DNA of 64,000 nt from Liolophura sinensis (GCF_032854445.1 NC_088300.1:45997682-46061681); one strand, 5' to 3'; positions 13,101-26,485 are shown, numbered from the stretch's first letter. Made by a program: numbers and translations. Notes: generated by a model from the letters alone, not told the origin.

Positions 13101-15519
13101 AAGTATCCATACTTCCGCTACATGGACAAGTCTTCTATCAACAGTTGGAGGGTAAGACCTGTAATATTGTGAGACTGCCGTAGTATTACACAGGAGTGCT
13201 TGTTAGTGCCATTCAATCTAATGGGAGACTAGCATGCAGACCACACAAAAGGGTCCAAGTCGCAGAATAAAAGAATACATGATTCTTCTGTGAGACTGCA
13301 GTGCTTGTGTGCTACCTAGCTGTTTTATAAGCACGCATACACTGATAATTGTGATGTACTAAAGGAAAGAGCAAAGGAGAACATAGCTTTGTACCACTTT
13401 GTTACAGATGGAAAGCAGTATTACAAGTTATTTAATTGTAACTCACTGAGTCAGAATAATCCTGATGTTGTCTAGTAACTAATCGTAGTCATGTTTGGGA
13501 GTAATGGACAACTGTAAAGCTGAATTGCATGAAACAACAGAACAAAGCTATTGAAGCCTGACATCTCGTAAGACACAGAAAGCGGCATAATACATCATCA
13601 ATCGTTTTTATGATTATCTTATGCATATCGGTTTTATTAGCATTAACTTCATGGACTTCATATGTTCAACCTTATATTGTGGATCTCCATATATTTGCTG
13701 ATTTTCAGAGCTCTATTCGCCATGCTTTATACCAGAAATGGTTTAAGAAGGTCCGCTTTCAAACAGATGCCATTAACAGTAAAGGCTGCTTCTGGGCAAT
13801 AAACAGAAAGTACAACCCCAAAGAATGGACTATGCCTGGGAATGACGTTGGTAAGGATGAAGTATATATTCATATAATGTTTATTAGAGTTAGTGACAAG
13901 AATAGACAAAAATATTTCACATTTTTGCTAATATCAACTACATGAAGACATGTACAGTTCAGTGTCAGTTATTGGACAATGTTGAATGTGGTATTATACG
14001 TGTGCCGGTATATAAAATTTAGCGACTAGAGAAACCAGTTTGATTCACGTCATGAACTTTACACCATGGACAAATGCTGGGACAGAGGTGGGAGGCCTCT
14101 CATAGATTGTCCCTAAAAATTTGCTAAAACTGACTGGACCACCATCCACCATAATTACTACAAAGGATTTTGATCTAAAGCTGAAAAGCATAAAAAGTGC
14201 TGTATTTTTTTAAGCATGTATGACCAGCACTACCAGACACGACGTTCTGAAAACAGGGAGATATGAACATTCCTTGAACAACTTTACTATTGATAAAGTA
14301 CAAGATATGACTAAGAGTTGGTAAATTTTCCAGTCAGTTTATAAAGCTTCCCCATGTATACATGTAGATATATGATGTTCTGTTGTAGATGATGATGGTG
14401 GGTTATCATTGGATGATGATGGCAGCTTGGATCTGGATCTGGACCTGGAGGAGGATGAATCTCTAGCAGCTGTGGCCTGTATGTTGGCTGACTGTGACAC
14501 TCTACTTGAGAATGACTCGGACTATGGCTCAGAGGAACAGGTAATCACAGTGCTTCTTTTCTAATGTATGACTGATTCAATTTAAATTCCATAGTAGAGT
14601 CTCAAAATTGGTAGAGCAGGAGTATTTGCCCATGCCCAGCACATTTCTCAAGACTGGGCTTCAAGTGTGCTCATATAAGAGAATTGTTGCCTCTTAAGTA
14701 TTAAATTTTTGGCTTAGAATGTTTGACATTACCGCTCAAACCATGACTATCTTGAATGGTTGAAAAATACATTTTCATTTGTTATCTATGAGCAGCAAGA
14801 CTTTTCTGCCCAAGATGTTGACTGCATGAAAGAACCTGTTCAAGGTGGTCGACAGTTCAGCTTACCGGCAACTTTAAAAAGTGACCCTGACCCAATCTTG
14901 ACCTCTTGTTCTCCAATTAATGATGAGCCCAGATCAGGTAATCACTTGTCACACTTGTATAAATGAACTGGTTATTCTTGCTTGAAAGCAAAAAGTCAAA
15001 TTATGGCTGTTTCATCCTGTTCTGCGCTGCACAATTTGCCGGACTCTTTTCAGAACGGTTGGTTATTCTGATTTGCAACTTCAGACAATACTTCACTGAG
15101 ACAAGTTAAAGACTATGCCATTATGCCATTTTAACTGCTATTTATCAAGTATAAGTGTATTGTGCTATTTCCAAGATTTTTTACTAATTTGTACGTTTTT
15201 CTGTGCAGAATCCAAGTCGCCACAGTATGTTACACAGGTTAACACTCCAGTATTGAGTTTTCCTGAGGAATCGTCCACATATCACATGGACAACCATTGT
15301 ATCCATGACTGGAATGTGCCAATATGGGAGGCTGAGAATTGTCACCACTACTCACAGCTGAATTACTCTCAGCCGCCGGTGTACTGTTGGGACTATATGT
15401 CAGCAGCATACCCATCTGTTTGCTCAGATCACATGGACTCTAATATTTCCATGATGGATGCCGGAATACCATATAGTTATCCAATGCAACCTTATATGGA
15501 TGACCACTGTTTTTCCTAG
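10119..15519 (+). CDS. Divergent forkhead-box (winged-helix) transcription factor, subfamily uncertain (FoxN1/4- or FoxR-like)
   Basis: Nine coding exons: 10119-10443, 11292-11398, 11839-12115, 12632-12740, 13097-13151, 13709-13850, 14389-14540, 14796-14937, 15209-15519. Their summed length is an exact multiple of three and gives 539 aa. A non-coding 5' exon probably ends at 9840. A degenerate forkhead domain spans about residues 241-331: KPP start, HIYTVLQNKYPYF (helix 2 to turn), SSIRHALYQKWFKKV (recognition helix) and GCFWAIN (wing). The GC-F/L-WA-I/L-N wing and mid-protein position recall FoxN1/4, while SSPDGL-VQ-IY recalls FoxR. The canonical base-contacting Asn of RHN is Ala297, and the recognition helix looks one residue short. 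A basic stretch (RKRKRRS) precedes the domain. An acidic Asp/Leu-rich segment (about 339-364) follows and could activate transcription. The C-terminus is Tyr/Met/Ser-rich. Fox class is certain enough; subfamily and target site are not. Confidence 0.75.
11141..11227 (+). repeat. SINE family A, 3' fragment
   Basis: Only the tail is present: GCTGGCCACCGTCGTATAAG through TTGAGTACGGCGTAAAACACC and an A/T-rich end. It lies in the first coding intron of the forkhead gene, just before exon 2. Confidence 0.8.
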
Positions 15520-16625
15520 TTCTGGTGTTACATTAAAAAAATCTAATTCTATGCAGTCAGTCGGACTTCCTTGCTGATTAGCATAAAATCATTGCTGACC
15601 AGTGCATTGAGAAGAAAAAGGCAAAGTTGATTAGAATCTTCCTAAAAGTTTCCAGGTGCTACAAAGTGCTAGAAGTGAGTTGTCTACAGTCTTTAAAGGA
15701 ATAGGAATTCAACTGTGTTTAAGGAGATGACAGAATGTCAGTAGGGCTTGAAATAGACTGGGTTACTGGTGTTCGGACATATGTGATGTGTAATCACGTA
15801 TATTTTTGGAACTCCTTTAAACTGTATGCAGTTTGTTTTATTAAGCTTACTTTCAGTAACAGCGAGAGGATAATGCTGTACATGAAAATAGGATACATCA
15901 AAGTGACTATTTATATTTTATTAAAGGGGATATTGAGGATATTGTAATGGATCAAGCAGTTGCCAAAGACAAATGTCTTTGTCTTGAGAGCAATTTTTTA
16001 ATGATCAAAATCTTTTATACCCTTATTTCTCAACCGTTTTGTGTACTGTCATGCTGTTTAGTTTGTCATAACCCAAGGCAATGCCTGTCTTCCACGTTGG
16101 GCAGACAGAACGTAAAAATCAGAATTTTTTCAACACCTCTGGTGTTAGTTTTATATACATGGAGGTTGAGACATGATCGTTAATTTATATTAATGCCCAA
16201 TGCATGTAAACCAAAACATTACCGACTCCAGGTGAGATCAAAGATTTTAATAAAATATTATCGATTTATATTTATTAAATGCTTACTAAATGCCTGTGAT
16301 ATTTAAGTTGTATTCAGTACAACAGTATTTATTGTTCAGCATGGTTAATATGCTTTATTGAATTAAAACATTAAAACTTCAATGAATTTTGAAATTTGGG
16401 TCTCTTGAAGAGATTTGAAGATCTTGTATAGTTAAGAGTTTTAATGTTGTTGATTGACTCATGAAATTTTGATAAAAATTTTTTCAAAGCAACTTTTCTC
16501 AAAATGATTGGGATAATTTCATTACTTGTGCTATTTTAAAAGTTTGTCAGCATTTTATGTTCAGTGCAACTAATTAACTTATGTTACTTTGCTGATTGTA
16601 CTTTTGTAATAAATTTTTTAAAAAA
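15520..16625 (+). other. 3' UTR of the forkhead gene
   Basis: Non-coding AT-rich sequence with two candidate polyadenylation signals, AATAAA at 16249-16254 and 16608-16613. Small open frames at 15735-16183 are not supported as genes. Confidence 0.5.
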
Positions 16626-17769
16626 TTAAACGAAAGTTACTGGAATTTGTTTTGCTATACTCTAGTATTTTTAGTGGGACATAGATAAAATTTCTATTAT
16701 ACATTGTACTTCAGTAATAGAGAAAGTAGGCCGGTCGATAAGAAAACAACAGGGTGCTCCAAATACATTAGCCCAGGTTAATGTACTCACTTTACACCTT
16801 TTTTTTTTTTTGTCTCTCTTTAGGGGATAATGCAATAACTTATTTTGCAGCAGGGCCCACTTCCACAACCTCACATGATTCTGGAAGTTTTAAAATAATG
16901 GTTTAGCAAGTTTTCAATCTTTATGCTTGTTACATCAAACATGAAAGTGATATGAACCTATTCCTGATGCAACATTGAATGGGGCAGATATGATGGGAAG
17001 GAAGGCCTTGTTTGTTGGAATGACTTCAGAAGCATTTTGCAATTTAGCATTATTTAGATCAATTAACACAAAGCAGTTTACCTATCCCTTTCATGCTGAG
17101 CACCAAGGTTGGCAGTTTTTCGTTTCTCCTTTCCCTTTCGGTATCAGGATTAAACCTGAGTCTCTTGCTTACCAGTAACAAATCCTTACTGGATATCATA
17201 TTTGCTTCAATAAACTTTATCCTTTTTGTGATTTCCACAAGAAAAAAAGGAATGAACTATTGTGGAATAAACAGGAGACACGACCAAGCTTTCCTGTAAG
17301 CACGCCATACATCAATCTTTTACAATTTCAAACTTCTGCAGATATGAGTGAGCATATTACAGATTATCATCTAAGAGACAATAAACCAACAAATATATGC
17401 TTCATTTCATATGGTTTCAATTATTGTCATATACCTGATAAATATGCCAGAATAACAAAACAAGATGAATATCACAGAAGAAAATGTCTTCTATCAGACA
17501 AATTTCAGATGTTTTTTTTTATCCAATAAGTGTGCAATGTATAATTATGACTCGGTGGAAGTGTGACATGCTACAGAACATTTATCTACCAGTAAAGATT
17601 TCTTATCAACATCATTGTATTGGCACTATATATTTAGCACTATAATTTCTCCTGAGTCAATGCCATGAAAATGGCTAACAGGCCAATGTTCACTGTCACC
17701 AAGGATTACCAGACATTGTTACAGGGCTCAAATGCCATCAACAAAAAATCTCAACAATCCTTTTTCAGT
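16626..17769. other. Gap between the convergent forkhead and ACAA2 genes
   Basis: No exon or recognisable repeat was found. A 12-bp T run lies near 16799. Small open frames at 16671-17529 are unsupported. The 3' ends of both flanking genes probably share this space. Confidence 0.45.
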
Positions 17770-17775
17770 TTTATT
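17770..17775 (-). terminator. AATAAA overlapping the ACAA2 stop codon
   Basis: On the minus strand the last codons read AGC TGC AAA TAA AAC, so a canonical AATAAA contains the TAA stop. Whether it is used for cleavage cannot be told from sequence; if used, the 3' UTR would be only tens of bases. Confidence 0.4.
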
Positions 17776-20700
17776 TGCAGCTTTCCAAAATCACTGTAAT
17801 ACCTTGACCTCCACCAATGCATGCCGAGCCCAAGCCATATTTTAAGCCCCGACGCCTGAAATTGAAAGGAAAAACATTTGAAATTTGTTTTGACCCATAT
17901 ATTCAGTGCCACATCTAGAATCACTTTTTTGTTTACCACACAAAGCATGTATACCACAAATATATTATTTAAAACAGGATATTCCTTGGAATGACTTCAC
18001 AGGTGGAGTTTTACAAGAATAAAAACATCCTCAGGTTTTGCAAGCAGTCTGATTGAAGGTCAGTGAAAAGCATTCAACTGAATAAAAACTGTCAAATTAA
18101 CCTTTTCATACAAATACACACACGATTCACAGTCTGCAGTTTACCATGTGTCACTATTAGCATGCAAATGTCACAGAAGATTCATATGGGTATATGCATG
18201 GCACCATAGACCATAGCACCATAGTTTTGTACCTCACAATCTTGTGAATCAACATACCTGAGTTCATGAGTGAGGTGAGCAGTAATCCTGGCACCGGAGG
18301 CACCCACAGGATGCCCCAATGCTATGGCACCTCCATTTACATTGGTTTTCTCTGGATCTAATCCCATCTCTTGCATAACGGCAAGCGTCTGTGGAGCAAA
18401 TGCCTCGTTCACCTGAGGAATAAGGACACCTTTTCATATAAACCCCATCAGCTGTAAATGATTTAAAGTGACCATAAAGTTAGCTGCTAAAGCTGAATTA
18501 ATCAATGAAGTAGTATTCCAAAAATACTTAAAAAATTATACACAGCTTATTAACAAAGTAAATAGCAAACAATCGTCAATACCTAGCCACTCATTTGGTG
18601 ACGCCATTTTGACATGTTATACTATCTAGAGTGACGTCACAATACCTAGGAGCTCTCCGGTACCATCGGTATAAACAATGTGGCAATGAGAAAATACCAA
18701 CAAAAAAGCCTGATATCCAACCAAAGTGCATAAGCTGAGGATCAGGGCTGATGTTTCTTTTAGTTTGGTGCTTGGTCAGGATGATGTTCATGTACACAAG
18801 CATAGTGTTTTAGTGGACCTGCTTGTCCTCGTCCTGCATGGGTGTAAGCATTTGGCCTAGCTGGCTGTACCGACATAGGGAATTTACCAAACTTGGGGAG
18901 GGCCTTCTACTTGATAACAGACCCTTTCATGCAGATTTTGGGAAGATATTTTTGTCAAGTATCTGACATTGCTAAGGAAAATAATGCAAAGTCAGAATAT
19001 TTTTCTCCAAGCAATGACTCTCCTGAGGTAGTTGTCCTGCCAGCTCACCCTGACAAGTTACTGCAGTATGCTGCCCAACATGTACGCATTTTGATACAGG
19101 CAGCCATTCTCGGTTCCCTGCTCATTAATGTGTGGCTCAAAATGCATCAGTTTAACACTTAAACTAACTGCAAAATCCAATTTATAGCATCGGTATCTGT
19201 CTATCCATTATAAGAAACCACATTGACAATCGAGAGCAAATATGTTTTTTGACATGACAGCCAATTATCATGTGATGCTTCAGCGCTAGTGATTGGCCAA
19301 GTTCATCAGGACTTCTACAACATGGCTACTCGGATTGAATTGTCTGTCAGTGCCATATCCCAAATGCTGAACTTCAACTTCTTCGCTTTCAAAACTTTTT
19401 AGAATTTTTTACATATTTTTCTGTGATAATTGTGTCCTATATCATTTTTGTATGTTCACTTTAACACTTTATTAACCTCACTAGGGATTAGTGTTGCACT
19501 CAAGAATATTAAATTATACAGCAGGAAGGAAACTGGAGAAAATCATGCGTGACCATAACACCCCTTACAAAAGACTAGCAGCATATCTTGCACACCTAAA
19601 TTCATACTCCCCAAACTCCTGGTTCAGGGATCAAGAAGGGATCTTAAGACTTGAGTCCAAATTTGGTACGTTCCTTTCCGTTATTTTAGCTTAAATTTGT
19701 GGAACAATAACTTACCCAGAATGTACATTGTCAATCTGCATTCCCCGCATGGGGCAAGTTAGCAATCAGAGCCACACTGGGATCCAAATTTCTCTGAAAA
19801 GAACTCTTTGCTTCCATATTGGGCTATATACAACATCTTGCTCAACAATACAATGTTTGGCAATTACGGTATTCATTTCCATACAGGTTACTTTACACCA
19901 TGCTCAAGTATATTTCACTTACACAATTACGACCTGCGTTATGGTGGGAGGAAAACAGGCAGAGCCCGTGGGAAACCCACAAACATCCGCAGGTTGCTGA
20001 CAGACTTTCTCATATACAGCCAGAGAGGAAGCCAGCTTGAGCTCCTAACCCATTCAGCACCATGGCCCCCAGGTTACTTTATTACATCATATTTGAAATA
20101 TGCAACATAATCTAGATTGTGAAGAGCAGCATCTCCTATTCCATTCACACAAACCTCAATCAAATCCATGGCATCTAATTTCAACCCTGTTGCATCAAAA
20201 GCCTTTTTGGATGCTGGCACAGGTCCAATGCCCATTATACTGGGATCACAACCTGTAACAAAAAAAGAATGTTTAAGAGAGTAAAGAGTTTTACTGTTAC
20301 AATGAATAATTGAAAGCAAAAAGTTCAAACTGTTAACTGTTATTCTGGTTGCTTAACTATTTATTACATCTTTGGCACATACACTGTAAGTGTGCTTCCC
20401 TCCATTAATAAATGTGACTGAAACATATTGAAGCAGCTGGTAATCTCAATGCTAAATTGTGAAAACCACAGAAATAGAACTCAAAAGGGATAGGTCAAAT
20501 ACTGACTTACCTGATGTCAGTATACTAAAATGCTGAAGTTAAGTGTCTCTGGCTTGGACTTTAAATGTCAACATCAAGAGTGATCAGCTAGAAGAAGACA
20601 TTTTTGTAGCATGACTGTAAGACATACCTGATATACCGTAACCAATAAGTCTGGCCAAGGGGATAAGACTATGTTTCTGTACAGCTTCCTCACTCGCTAA

Positions 20701-23700
20701 GATGACAACTCCAGCCCCATCACAGATACCCTACAATAGCAGGGATGATAAATGCAGAGAAATAAACCAAAGTTTTGTGTTATGGATTGTGTTGTCAATG
20801 GGGGGTGAAAGATGGTGGTTCGTCAAGGACTTATTAAGATGGAATGTTCAAATTCACAACCAAACACTCGCCATATTTCAAAATTTGTCTGCCTTGCTAC
20901 TCTTCAGAAAAATATGACATAAAGGGTAAAACAGAATAATACCACCAAAGGGACATGACAAAGTTTGTTTTACGCCATATTCCTGTGATAAATGTGTCCT
21001 GTAAAAGGTTTAATGAAGACAATATCCTTGAGGTGACAAGTGTATTTTATTTATTGACAAAGAATTTCATGAGAAATGTGAATGCTTGTACTTCCTGACA
21101 GATTTCCAATATAGGCATACAATTTACACTATGCAGTTGTTAAATCCAGACAATTTATGCCACATGCCACACACTGGTTGGTGCAAATCGATGCTCAAAT
21201 AAAAATGCTATAGTTAAGTTTGAGCAACTGACCGAAGCATTTCCTGCATTTACCACTCCATCCTTCTTAAAAACAGGTGGTAAGCTACTGATCTTTTCCA
21301 GAGTTGTCATTCTGGGATGTTCATCAGTTGCAAATTCTTCTTTGCCTAACAATAACAAGAAAAATTAACTTGTTAGCAGGATTTACCTTATTTTTGGTTG
21401 ATCAACATGTTAGATCTTATTCAACTCTTGAAAATGTGATATGGCTAGGAAGAAATCTATTCTAAAATCGAATTCTTGCACTTACAAGCTCCCATTTGCA
21501 CTCTACGTTATGGTTAAATATTTCAAACAGTATACTTTGAACTTTCTTTCCCTAAAGAACAACTTATGTTGAAAGATTTGTAGACAAGATTGAAAAAATA
21601 TTTTGGCAAAATTTTCAGCTAGTTTGGATATATATATCAGACTTACCTTTTTTCCCTTTCACTGTCACTGGTTCTATTTCTGCCTTAAACACTCCTGCTT
21701 CATTGGCTAAAAGAGAACAAATGTTCGATGATTGACAGTACCGATCTGTCTGGTTGCGAGGGACTTCAGTTCATAGTTTGGGGGGAATTTAGGCCACACC
21801 CAATGCTTAATGTCAGCTTGATGAGACAATACAAATTAATTGATCACCTACTATATAGGACAAGGTTTGAAGAAACTTTATTCAGTCAATATGGCTGTGT
21901 AAACAGTAACGCTGGGTTTTTTATCAAGACTGCCATTGGAAAAATCAGTGAAATGGCACACCTTGTCAAATCCTTGAAAACCAAGAAAATGAATTAAAAT
22001 AAAGTTAACTCAAGAAACTTCATTATGAAAATTACCTGCGCATGTAATACATCACTCTCGATGACGGGTACTTCTGAAAATTTGCCATGAAACTCATGAA
22101 ATTAAGCACATTTCGTATTACCGTCTTGAAATTTCAATGCCAGGTGTTACCTTTATGCCATTGAGATTGAGAGCGGAGCGCAAATTCATCGCAGGTTTGT
22201 CTGGAGAGCTTGTATTTTTCTGCCAAATTTTCAGCTGTTACACCCATTGGTGTTTTAATGTGGGCATCTGTCAGTGTTGCCCATAAAGTGTCTTCCAGCT
22301 GAAAGTGATAATCATCTTTAATATCTTTTAAAATCCTCATGCCAGTAACATTTATTTATTTATTTATTTATTTATCTGATTGGTGTTTAACAATGAACTA
22401 AATAATATTTCACTTATACGATGACAGTCAACATTACATAAGGGAAAACCGGGCTAAACCCAAGACCACAGCTACCTCATTGGTAAGAGGCTCCCTGGCC
22501 ATTGCACTGCGCATGCATGCTAACCACTTCAGCCCCGTCTTGATAATAATAAAATGCATTACTATTCTATTCTACATGTAGGCCCTGGTAGCTTCCACTA
22601 TAAGTCTAATAAAGATGTAGCTAATCTGTAGAACTTAAAGTCAACAGGTGCTATCAACAAGTTGAAACAAGGATTTTGGAAGAATTGCTTTTGCAATATA
22701 TGTAACTAACTGGCCTGAGGGACCAGAATAATAGCTATGCATGTCAATATGTCAGAGAATGAGAAAGTAACAATTCTTGTTTTAAGATTGTTTTTGATGA
22801 CACTTGATATGTCACCTTACCCAGCATGACCTAGATATTTGCCTGTTTAGACTGAAGAGAAATGAAAGTACCATCTGGATGAAGAAATGCAATCAGTATA
22901 TTCTAGGAGTAATGAGCTGATGTTGTCCCTCACCTTAAGGTCAACTCCCAAAGCTGTTCCAAAGCGGACATTTCTGACTGTGTATGGAGCCTGGCTCATG
23001 TTCTCTGCCCCTCCACATAATACCACCTCACTCTGGCGTAACTCAATATCCTACATAAAAAAAAATACATTCATAGGCTGTGGACATGCAGTGTAACTCA
23101 TTACTTATATCATTTGACTTCAGCACAAAATAAGATCCTCTAGGAAAACATAAAAACTCACAACAAAGCTTCGGTTATTCAAACACATGGATAACAACTT
23201 GAACACACCCAACTTACAGATGTCATCACTAGAACTTTGTACACAGTTCTTTAATGAAGGTCTTCCAACTACGACCATAGGTGATTTTATTCAGACTCTA
23301 TTATATCACTAACGCCCCCTCCCCCCCACCAAAAAAAAACCCAAATACGACAGACACCAATTCTTTATGGCATAGCTGGTACCAAAAGATCATGCAATAG
23401 CTCACTCACTTGTGCCCCAGAGACAACTGCTTGAAATCCTGAGCCACACAGTCTGTTCAGCGTAAGACATGGTGTTGACTGGGAAACGCCAGCACGTAAG
23501 CCAATGTGACGGGAGATGTATGCTGCATCGCCAGATGTCTACAATACAACAAACACACATATTCAGTACATTTTATACGTATAACACTAATGTGCTTGAT
23601 TTATTTATTTCATTGGTGTTTTATGCCATACTCAAGATTATTTCACTTATACGACGGTGGCCAGCTTTATGGTGGGACGAAATCGGAGAGAACCCACGGG

Positions 23701-25756
23701 AAACCCACGACCATCTGCAGGTTGCCTAATGTGCTTGAAGGCACTTAGAAGTTACCACCATGATCAAACTGCATTGTCATATAATGTCACACTCATATCT
23801 CCCAGAAATTCATGGGTTGTTGATTTAACAATACAAATAAACATTCAGTTTTAAATTAACAACTGAAATCAATCACAAATAGATGTAAAAATGTTGGTAT
23901 ACAATACGATGGTGAGCTAAAATTACAATGGTAACAAATCAAGCATACAATAACCTAATGCTACTTTACAATGCTACTACAACAAGATATGGTCCTCACA
24001 GGAAAAGACAGCATATCAGTAAAGTAAGCAACATAAAAAGGCTACTGAAAATGGTCTGAAACTATGTTCACTCATTCTTTTTAAGATTTACTGTTCATTT
24101 AACAAAATCCAGCCAGATGTTACACACCGCAAGTGACAAGGTAATGAAAGCTATGTTTAGAGTGGGCAAAAAATTCTTGTGACATCAGAGTAACACAACA
24201 GCAGCCATTTGCTTCATAAAACCCACGATAGAATTTTATGCTTGGAGTTTAACGTCGTACTTAACCCTTTTATTCAGTCATATGATGATCATCATGATAG
24301 AATACTTGAAATGCATATGTATCTTGTACTTAATGCTCACTCCACCTGATGCTTAATGCTGAACAAATATTGGTTACAAAATGGTCAAATGACAATTTCT
24401 TCACAATTTCAAATAATACTTGTATCTTCTTTATTTTTGAGAAAACCAAAATAATTTCAAATTATTCTCTTGAACAGCATGGATAATAATCTTAATAACA
24501 CAACCTTGTTCCAGTTTGTAATTTAAACTTTCATTGAGCACCTCATCTATGATCTACTGAGCACTTCTTAAAACATAACCTGTGCAACGGTTCCAACAAA
24601 GACTGCATCTATGAGCTCTGGGTTGATATTTCCTGCCTTCAGTGCTCCTTTGGCTGCTATCTCTCCAAGATCTGTGGCACTTGAATTCTTTAATTTCCCT
24701 CCAAAGGTACCAAATGCTGTTCGCTTAGCAGCCACAATGTATATTCCTTAAATTAAATGAAAACATCACCCACAAATGAAATCTTCAGTTAACAACATGA
24801 ATTGTCTGTTGAAACAGTGTTTCAAATTAAAATGCATTAAAGTGGTGATGCTGTTTTAAATTATTCCAAGATTTTATGTCCACAAATGTGAAACTTTTCA
24901 ATACAGATTTAGGTATCAACCAGTACTTAGAAGTAATTAGCATATGTCTGGTGAATAGTTCCAAACATGTATCTATGATGTGCACAGCCACATACAGGAA
25001 TAACAGAAAGTAAATCAAATGTGTCCTAGGATATTATCTTGAATGCCAAATAGCAGGCGATGTACAACACTACAGCAAACTCTTTTGTGACAACTGTGAT
25101 GATAAAGCTCTCTGGGACAAAAAACAAAAAGTATGTAAAAGGCAGAAATCGGGAAATACAAACTTTTTGGGGTGTATTTTTCATAGCGGTAAGTCCTCAA
25201 ATACACTGTACAACTATCAGTGATAGCTGTCAATGAAGCCGTCGCTTTTACTTGAAGCAAATACATGGAACCTATCCTTCTATAGAGACTACAACTCATC
25301 TGATCTCATCTCACATTGCAACTGTCGTGGCTGCACCACTTGAATACGATTTACTATCAGGTGCAACAGGATTTTGATCAATTAATCCATAAAGAAGGGA
25401 TGCATTCAATATTTGTCAGGAAAATTCACATATTTTAAATTGCTTTTCAAATGATAACAGTCGCGGTTTGCTCTTAACAGTGACATTACACATTTCTAGA
25501 TGTCCTCAAGAATATAATACAGTTATAATCTACACGTGCAGCATCACTTCAGTAGATACGTACGAAAGTGGGGTCGAAGTCCAGTCTACATCATTCCAGA
25601 ATAAAGGCCAGGGTCAATACCTGGGAACCATTGTACTTAGAGCTCAGACTAATTATTTGTCATAAGAACATAGTTTTACGTAACTTTGTCAACTTCTGAC
25701 AATATTTTGCAACGTGAAATGAGCCATGTTATAGTCTCACCCCTAGAAAGCGACAT
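17771..25756 (-). CDS. ACAA2: 3-ketoacyl-CoA thiolase, mitochondrial (acetyl-CoA acyltransferase 2)
   Basis: Eleven exons on the minus strand: 25741-25756, 24580-24746, 23410-23538, 22934-23050, 22151-22298, 21647-21706, 21233-21345, 20628-20730, 20155-20252, 18258-18412, 17771-17855. Together they give 396 aa (human 397). Catalysis: Cys92 in NRLCGSGFQ takes the acyl group, His351 in GHP and Cys381 in [10 protein letters not shown] activate the thiol and CoA. The N-terminus [15 protein letters not shown] parallels human MALLRGVFVVAAKRT; as in mammals the uncleaved N-terminus probably carries the mitochondrial signal. The enzyme does the last, thiolytic step of fatty-acid beta-oxidation in the matrix, releasing acetyl-CoA. 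The first coding exon is only 16 nt with donor GTGAGA, and its phase fits exon 2 exactly. GICDGAG replaces the usual GVADGAG. The peroxisomal paralogue is excluded by the close match to ACAA2 throughout. Confidence 0.96.
18463..19464. mobile_element. Candidate TTAA-bounded non-autonomous DNA transposon in ACAA2 intron 10
   Basis: The left end reads TTAAAGTGACCATA and the right end TATGTTCACTTTAA, which is the inverted complement of the left with one mismatch. Both ends carry TTAA, the target site used by piggyBac- and Kolobok-type elements. The 1-kb interior has no long open frame. It contains a CRE palindrome (18632-18639) and a CCAAT-type motif (ATTGGCCA) near 19291. Confidence 0.45.
19886..20072 (-). 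repeat. SINE family A, minus orientation, diverged
   Basis: The reversed tail and body are recognisable: GCTCAAGTATATTTCACTTA, then CAGAGCCCGTGGGAAACCCAC and GGTTGCTGACAGAC. The head is degraded. It lies in ACAA2 intron 10, 83 bp from exon 9. Confidence 0.75.
22351..22537 (-). repeat. SINE family A, minus orientation, with a (TTTA)n tail
   Basis: Starts with six TTTA units, then GATTGGTGTTTAAC and ATATTTCACTTATACGATG, ending near the reversed head. The body is shortened. It lies in ACAA2 intron 4. Confidence 0.75.
23598..23730 (-). repeat. SINE family A, minus orientation, head missing
   Basis: TTTATTTATTTCATTGGTG, ATTTCACTTATACGACGG and GGGAAACCCACGACCATC match the family body. It stops before the tRNA-like head. 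It lies in ACAA2 intron 2, about 60 bp upstream of exon 3. Confidence 0.8.
24231..24300 (-). repeat. SINE family B, tail fragment
   Basis: GTTTAACGTCGTACTTAACC and TTCAGTCATATGATGATCAT match the tail of the family-B copies at 56.6 and 61.5 kb. The rest is absent. Confidence 0.55.
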
Positions 25757-26485
25757 CGTTTTGTCCTGCGATGATGGGCACCAGTGCAGCCGAACAGAGC
25801 GTGTTAGCTACCTACTCCACGCTGGACTTTACGATAGTAACCTCCGTCATCGGTCACCATTTAAAAAAAAAACTCATAAGATATAAAAGAACACAGAATT
25901 AATTTATTATGACTTATACATAAATACCAATGGCATATATTGATGAAAGTAGCAAGGTTATCGAAATCAAAGTCCACTTTTTAAAAATATGAAACAGGGT
26001 TTATCGTTCCCCCAAAAGAAATCCAAACTCCGCGAAAGGAGTATTACACAGCATCGCGTCCAGACACTGAAGAGTTCCACTTCCGGCACGAACTGTCAAA
26101 GCAAGGGAAATATTTTTTGGTCTCTCATTTTTGTAAATACAAGAATTATTTGTCAAAGTCGCATGGCCTGGGAAAGTTCAAAGGTGTGTTGACGATTTAT
26201 TTTGCTGTGAAGCGATATATTTTCCTTATATGATCAGCAACACGTTGATATGATTGTAAAAGATGGCTTGAGCAGATTGAATTTATCGTGAAACTCGCCT
26301 AAGTTCTTAACCGTGGCTAGCTGGTTTAATTATTTCGGTCATAACGTAGTTGTTGGAACTGGAACTGGGGCAGTGATAGGAGCAGATGCGCACACGCCTG
26401 TGATGATATGATCGGAGGTAGTCTGCTCAATGCAAACGCCTATAACCAGATCAAGTCTGAGGTACCGCGGCTTTGTTACGGAATG
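25757..26485. other. ACAA2 promoter side, no gene seen
   Basis: The ACAA2 5' UTR and promoter should lie immediately right of 25756 on the minus strand. No clear TATA box was seen. Small open frames on the plus strand here have no family resemblance. Confidence 0.35.
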
